Origin: an uncultured Granulosicoccaceae bacterium
GTDB taxonomy: Bacteria; Pseudomonadota; Gammaproteobacteria; Granulosicoccales; Granulosicoccaceae
Length of the DNA: 64,000 nucleotides
Assembly: GCA_937930305.1 (NCBI GenBank)
Contig: CALGLE010000004.1
Span: 220,920 to 284,919, forward strand
Direction of reading: 5' to 3'
Of this stretch, positions 61,681-64,000 are shown one piece after another. Position 1 is the stretch's first letter, and each line of letters starts with the position of its first letter. A program made the translations under genes and the position numbers. The notes beneath the pieces were generated by a model, which saw only the letters and a program-made list of their open reading frames with translations, was not told the origin of the DNA and did no database searches.

Positions 61681-63463
61681 GTTAGAAGCACCGCACAGCA
61701 ATCGGCGGGATTTACAAAACTTAGCCAAGCTAAGCACCTATCTTTGGGAATACCGAGGCCGCGTGCTTATCGCACTGGGTTTTTTACTGTTGGCGAAATT
61801 TGCAACGGTTGCGGTGCCGTTGGTTTTGAAAGAAATTATTAACACGCTGGATGCGGAAACCACCGAGCAAAAAGTACTCACCGTGGCCATCGGGTTTGTG
61901 GCAGCTTATGGCGCTTTGCGAATTGCCAGTGCAGCGTTTAAAGAGCTGCGAGATTCTTTATTCGCCCGTGTGCGTTACCGGGCCATGCACCGTTTATCCA
62001 CTAGTGTGCTCACGAAACTGCATCGCTTATCTCTGGCTTATCACCTGGAACGACGCACCGGCAGTATTTCCAGTGACCTAAACCGAGGCACCAATTCTTT
62101 AAGCTCCATAGTGAACCTATTGGTGTTTAACATCGTGCCGACTATCGCTGAATTTTTGTTGGTTGCGGTGATTTTATTTGGTGGTTACGGTTGGACTTAC
62201 AGTGTTGTTGTGGCAATCACAGTCGCAGTTTATGTGGTGTTTACCCTGCTGTTTTCTGGCTGGCGTATGCAATTTCGTCATGAGATGAATCGATTGGAAA
62301 GCCAGGCGAACGGACGTGCGGTAGATAGCTTATTGAATTATGAAACCGTTAAATATTTTAATAACGAACCCTTAGAGCAAAAAGCCTACGACGGTTATTT
62401 AAGTGATTGGTCGGATGCGGGTGTTAAAAGCCAGATTACGATGTCTAGCCTGAACTTTGGTCAAACCGCTATCGTGACCGTGGGCGTAACGCTGATCATG
62501 ATGATCGCTGCGAAAGAGGTGACAACCGATACCATCACGCTGGGTGACATCGTGCTAATTAACGCGTTAATGCTGCAACTGTTTGTACCGTTGAATGCAC
62601 TCGGTGTGGTTTATCGCGGCTTACAATACGCCCTGGCTGATATGGACCTCATTATCAAGCTGTTAGAAAAAACCCCTGAAATTCAGGATAAACCCAATGC
62701 CAAAGCCTTAAGCATTCAACAAGCGGGCTTAGTGTTTGATGATGTGCATTTTGCCTATCTTCCTGAACGCCCCATTTTAAAAGGGGTCAGTTTTCGGGTT
62801 GAACCAGGGCAAAAGGTTGCGGTTGTAGGGCCATCAGGATCCGGTAAATCCACGTTATCACGATTACTTTTTCGGTTCTACGATGTGGATGCTGGCAGCA
62901 TTCAAGTGGATGGGGTGGACATACGCGAATGCACTCAAGCGAGCTTGCGGGCGCAGTTGGGTGTGGTGCCTCAAGATACCGTCATGTTTAATGAGTCGTT
63001 GCAATACAACTTGCAGTACGCCAATACGGACGCGTCGCTGGATGATGTGAAAGCAGCCGCCAAAGCGGCTAATTTGGATCGCTTCATCGAACAACTACCA
63101 GGCGGGTACGACACCATAGTCGGTGAGCGAGGCCTAAAATTGTCGGGCGGAGAGAAACAGCGCGTGGCCATCGCTCGTGTCATGTTGAAAGCGCCACCCA
63201 TTATTGTGTTTGATGAGGCCACATCCAGTTTGGACACACAAACCGAGAAAGTGATACTGGATGGGCTGAATGCTGCAGCCGAGCGTGCCACGTCCTTGGT
63301 GATAGCGCATCGATTGTCCACCATCGTTGATGCGGATCAAATCTTGGTGCTGGACGAGGGTGTCATCGTAGAGCGTGGCGATCACGACAGCTTACTCAAT
63401 CAGCAGGGCTTGTACGCAAAGCTTTGGTTTATGCAGCAAGAGACCAACAACGACTCAGCGTAA
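61670..63463 (+). CDS. ABC transporter permease/ATP-binding protein, Atm1/HMT1-like
   Basis: 'NYETVKYFNNEPLEQKAYD', Walker A 'GPSGSGKSTLSRLLFRFYD', 'LSGGEKQRVAIARVML', 'FDEATSSLDTQTE'. Confidence 0.94.
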   Translation: MHRRLEAPHSNRRDLQNLAKLSTYLWEYRGRVLIALGFLLLAKFATVAVPLVLKEIINTLDAETTEQKVLTVAIGFVAAYGALRIASAAFKELRDSLFARVRYRAMHRLSTSVLTKLHRLSLAYHLERRTGSISSDLNRGTNSLSSIVNLLVFNIVPTIAEFLLVAVILFGGYGWTYSVVVAITVAVYVVFTLLFSGWRMQFRHEMNRLESQANGRAVDSLLNYETVKYFNNEPLEQKAYDGYLSDWSDAGVKSQITMSSLNFGQTAIVTVGVTLIMMIAAKEVTTDTITLGDIVLINALMLQLFVPLNALGVVYRGLQYALADMDLIIKLLEKTPEIQDKPNAKALSIQQAGLVFDDVHFAYLPERPILKGVSFRVEPGQKVAVVGPSGSGKSTLSRLLFRFYDVDAGSIQVDGVDIRECTQASLRAQLGVVPQDTVMFNESLQYNLQYANTDASLDDVKAAAKAANLDRFIEQLPGGYDTIVGERGLKLSGGEKQRVAIARVMLKAPPIIVFDEATSSLDTQTEKVILDGLNAAAERATSLVIAHRLSTIVDADQILVLDEGVIVERGDHDSLLNQQGLYAKLWFMQQETNNDSA

Positions 63464-63472
63464 AATTTAACG

Positions 63473-64000
63473 CTAGCCGCGGATGAGCTGGAGAAATTCG
63501 TTGCGAGTATTGATGTCGGATCGGAAGGTGCCCAGCATGGAAGAGGTGGTCATCATGGAATTTTGTTTTTGTACGCCACGCATCATCATGCACATGTGCT
63601 GACATTCAATAACAACCCCAACCCCCATACCATTAGTCACTTCACTGATGGCGCGAGCGATTTGTTGGGTGAGGTTCTCTTGGATCTGCAATCGACGAGC
63701 GTACATATCCACAATGCGCGCAATTTTCGATAGTCCAATGACTTTTTCGACCGGCAAATAGGCCACATGTGCCTTGCCTATAAACGGCAACATGTGGTGT
63801 TCACACAGGGAATACAGCTCGATATCTCGAACGATAACCATTTCTTCACTGTCACTTTCAAATACAGCACCGTTGACCACTTCTTCCAACGTTTGGTTGT
63901 AGCCATGGGTTAAATATTCCATGGCTTTTGCAGCCCGTTTGGGTGTGTCGAGTAGCCCATCTCGCTGCAGGTCTTCACCAACGCCTGTTAGGATGGCTGC
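63473..64000 (-). CDS. folE: GTP cyclohydrolase I (5' end outside window)
   Basis: '[19 protein letters not shown]', '[17 protein letters not shown]'; the frame stays open to 64000, adding '[26 protein letters not shown]'. Confidence 0.97.
   Translation of the reverse strand, partial: AAILTGVGEDLQRDGLLDTPKRAAKAMEYLTHGYNQTLEEVVNGAVFESDSEEMVIVRDIELYSLCEHHMLPFIGKAHVAYLPVEKVIGLSKIARIVDMYARRLQIQENLTQQIARAISEVTNGMGVGVVIECQHMCMMMRGVQKQNSMMTTSSMLGTFRSDINTRNEFLQLIRG

Overview
The 64 kb window looks like a gammaproteobacterial chromosome segment. It is densely coding, with no rRNA, tRNA, CRISPR array, prophage or intact insertion sequence that I could recognise. The right half carries a conserved housekeeping run: rnhB-dnaE-accA-tilS-pyrG-kdsA-eno-ftsB-ispD-ispF. 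The left and middle are metabolic/accessory: CoaA, MATE, M32 carboxypeptidase, NAD synthetase, an FAH/IlvD-Edd sugar-acid module, a LacI-ABC-glycoside hydrolase operon, NTF2/SnoaL-like proteins, and an EutA-like/M24/DpaL run. The most notable items are: (1) an ammonium-transporter/PAS/histidine-kinase/REC/REC fusion (51581-54946); (2) a chorismate mutase of the large, yeast/archaeal-like architecture (1961-2680); (3) a RAYT/Y1-transposase-like protein whose HUH motif and catalytic Tyr appear substituted, suggesting inactivation or domestication (19083-19802); (4) a self-contained LacI-ABC-GH operon with a palindromic LacI-type operator and an 11-bp hairpin just after the binding-protein gene; (5) a cassette of three NTF2-like domains in two genes. 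All family names come from motif recognition in the supplied translations. No database search was run.
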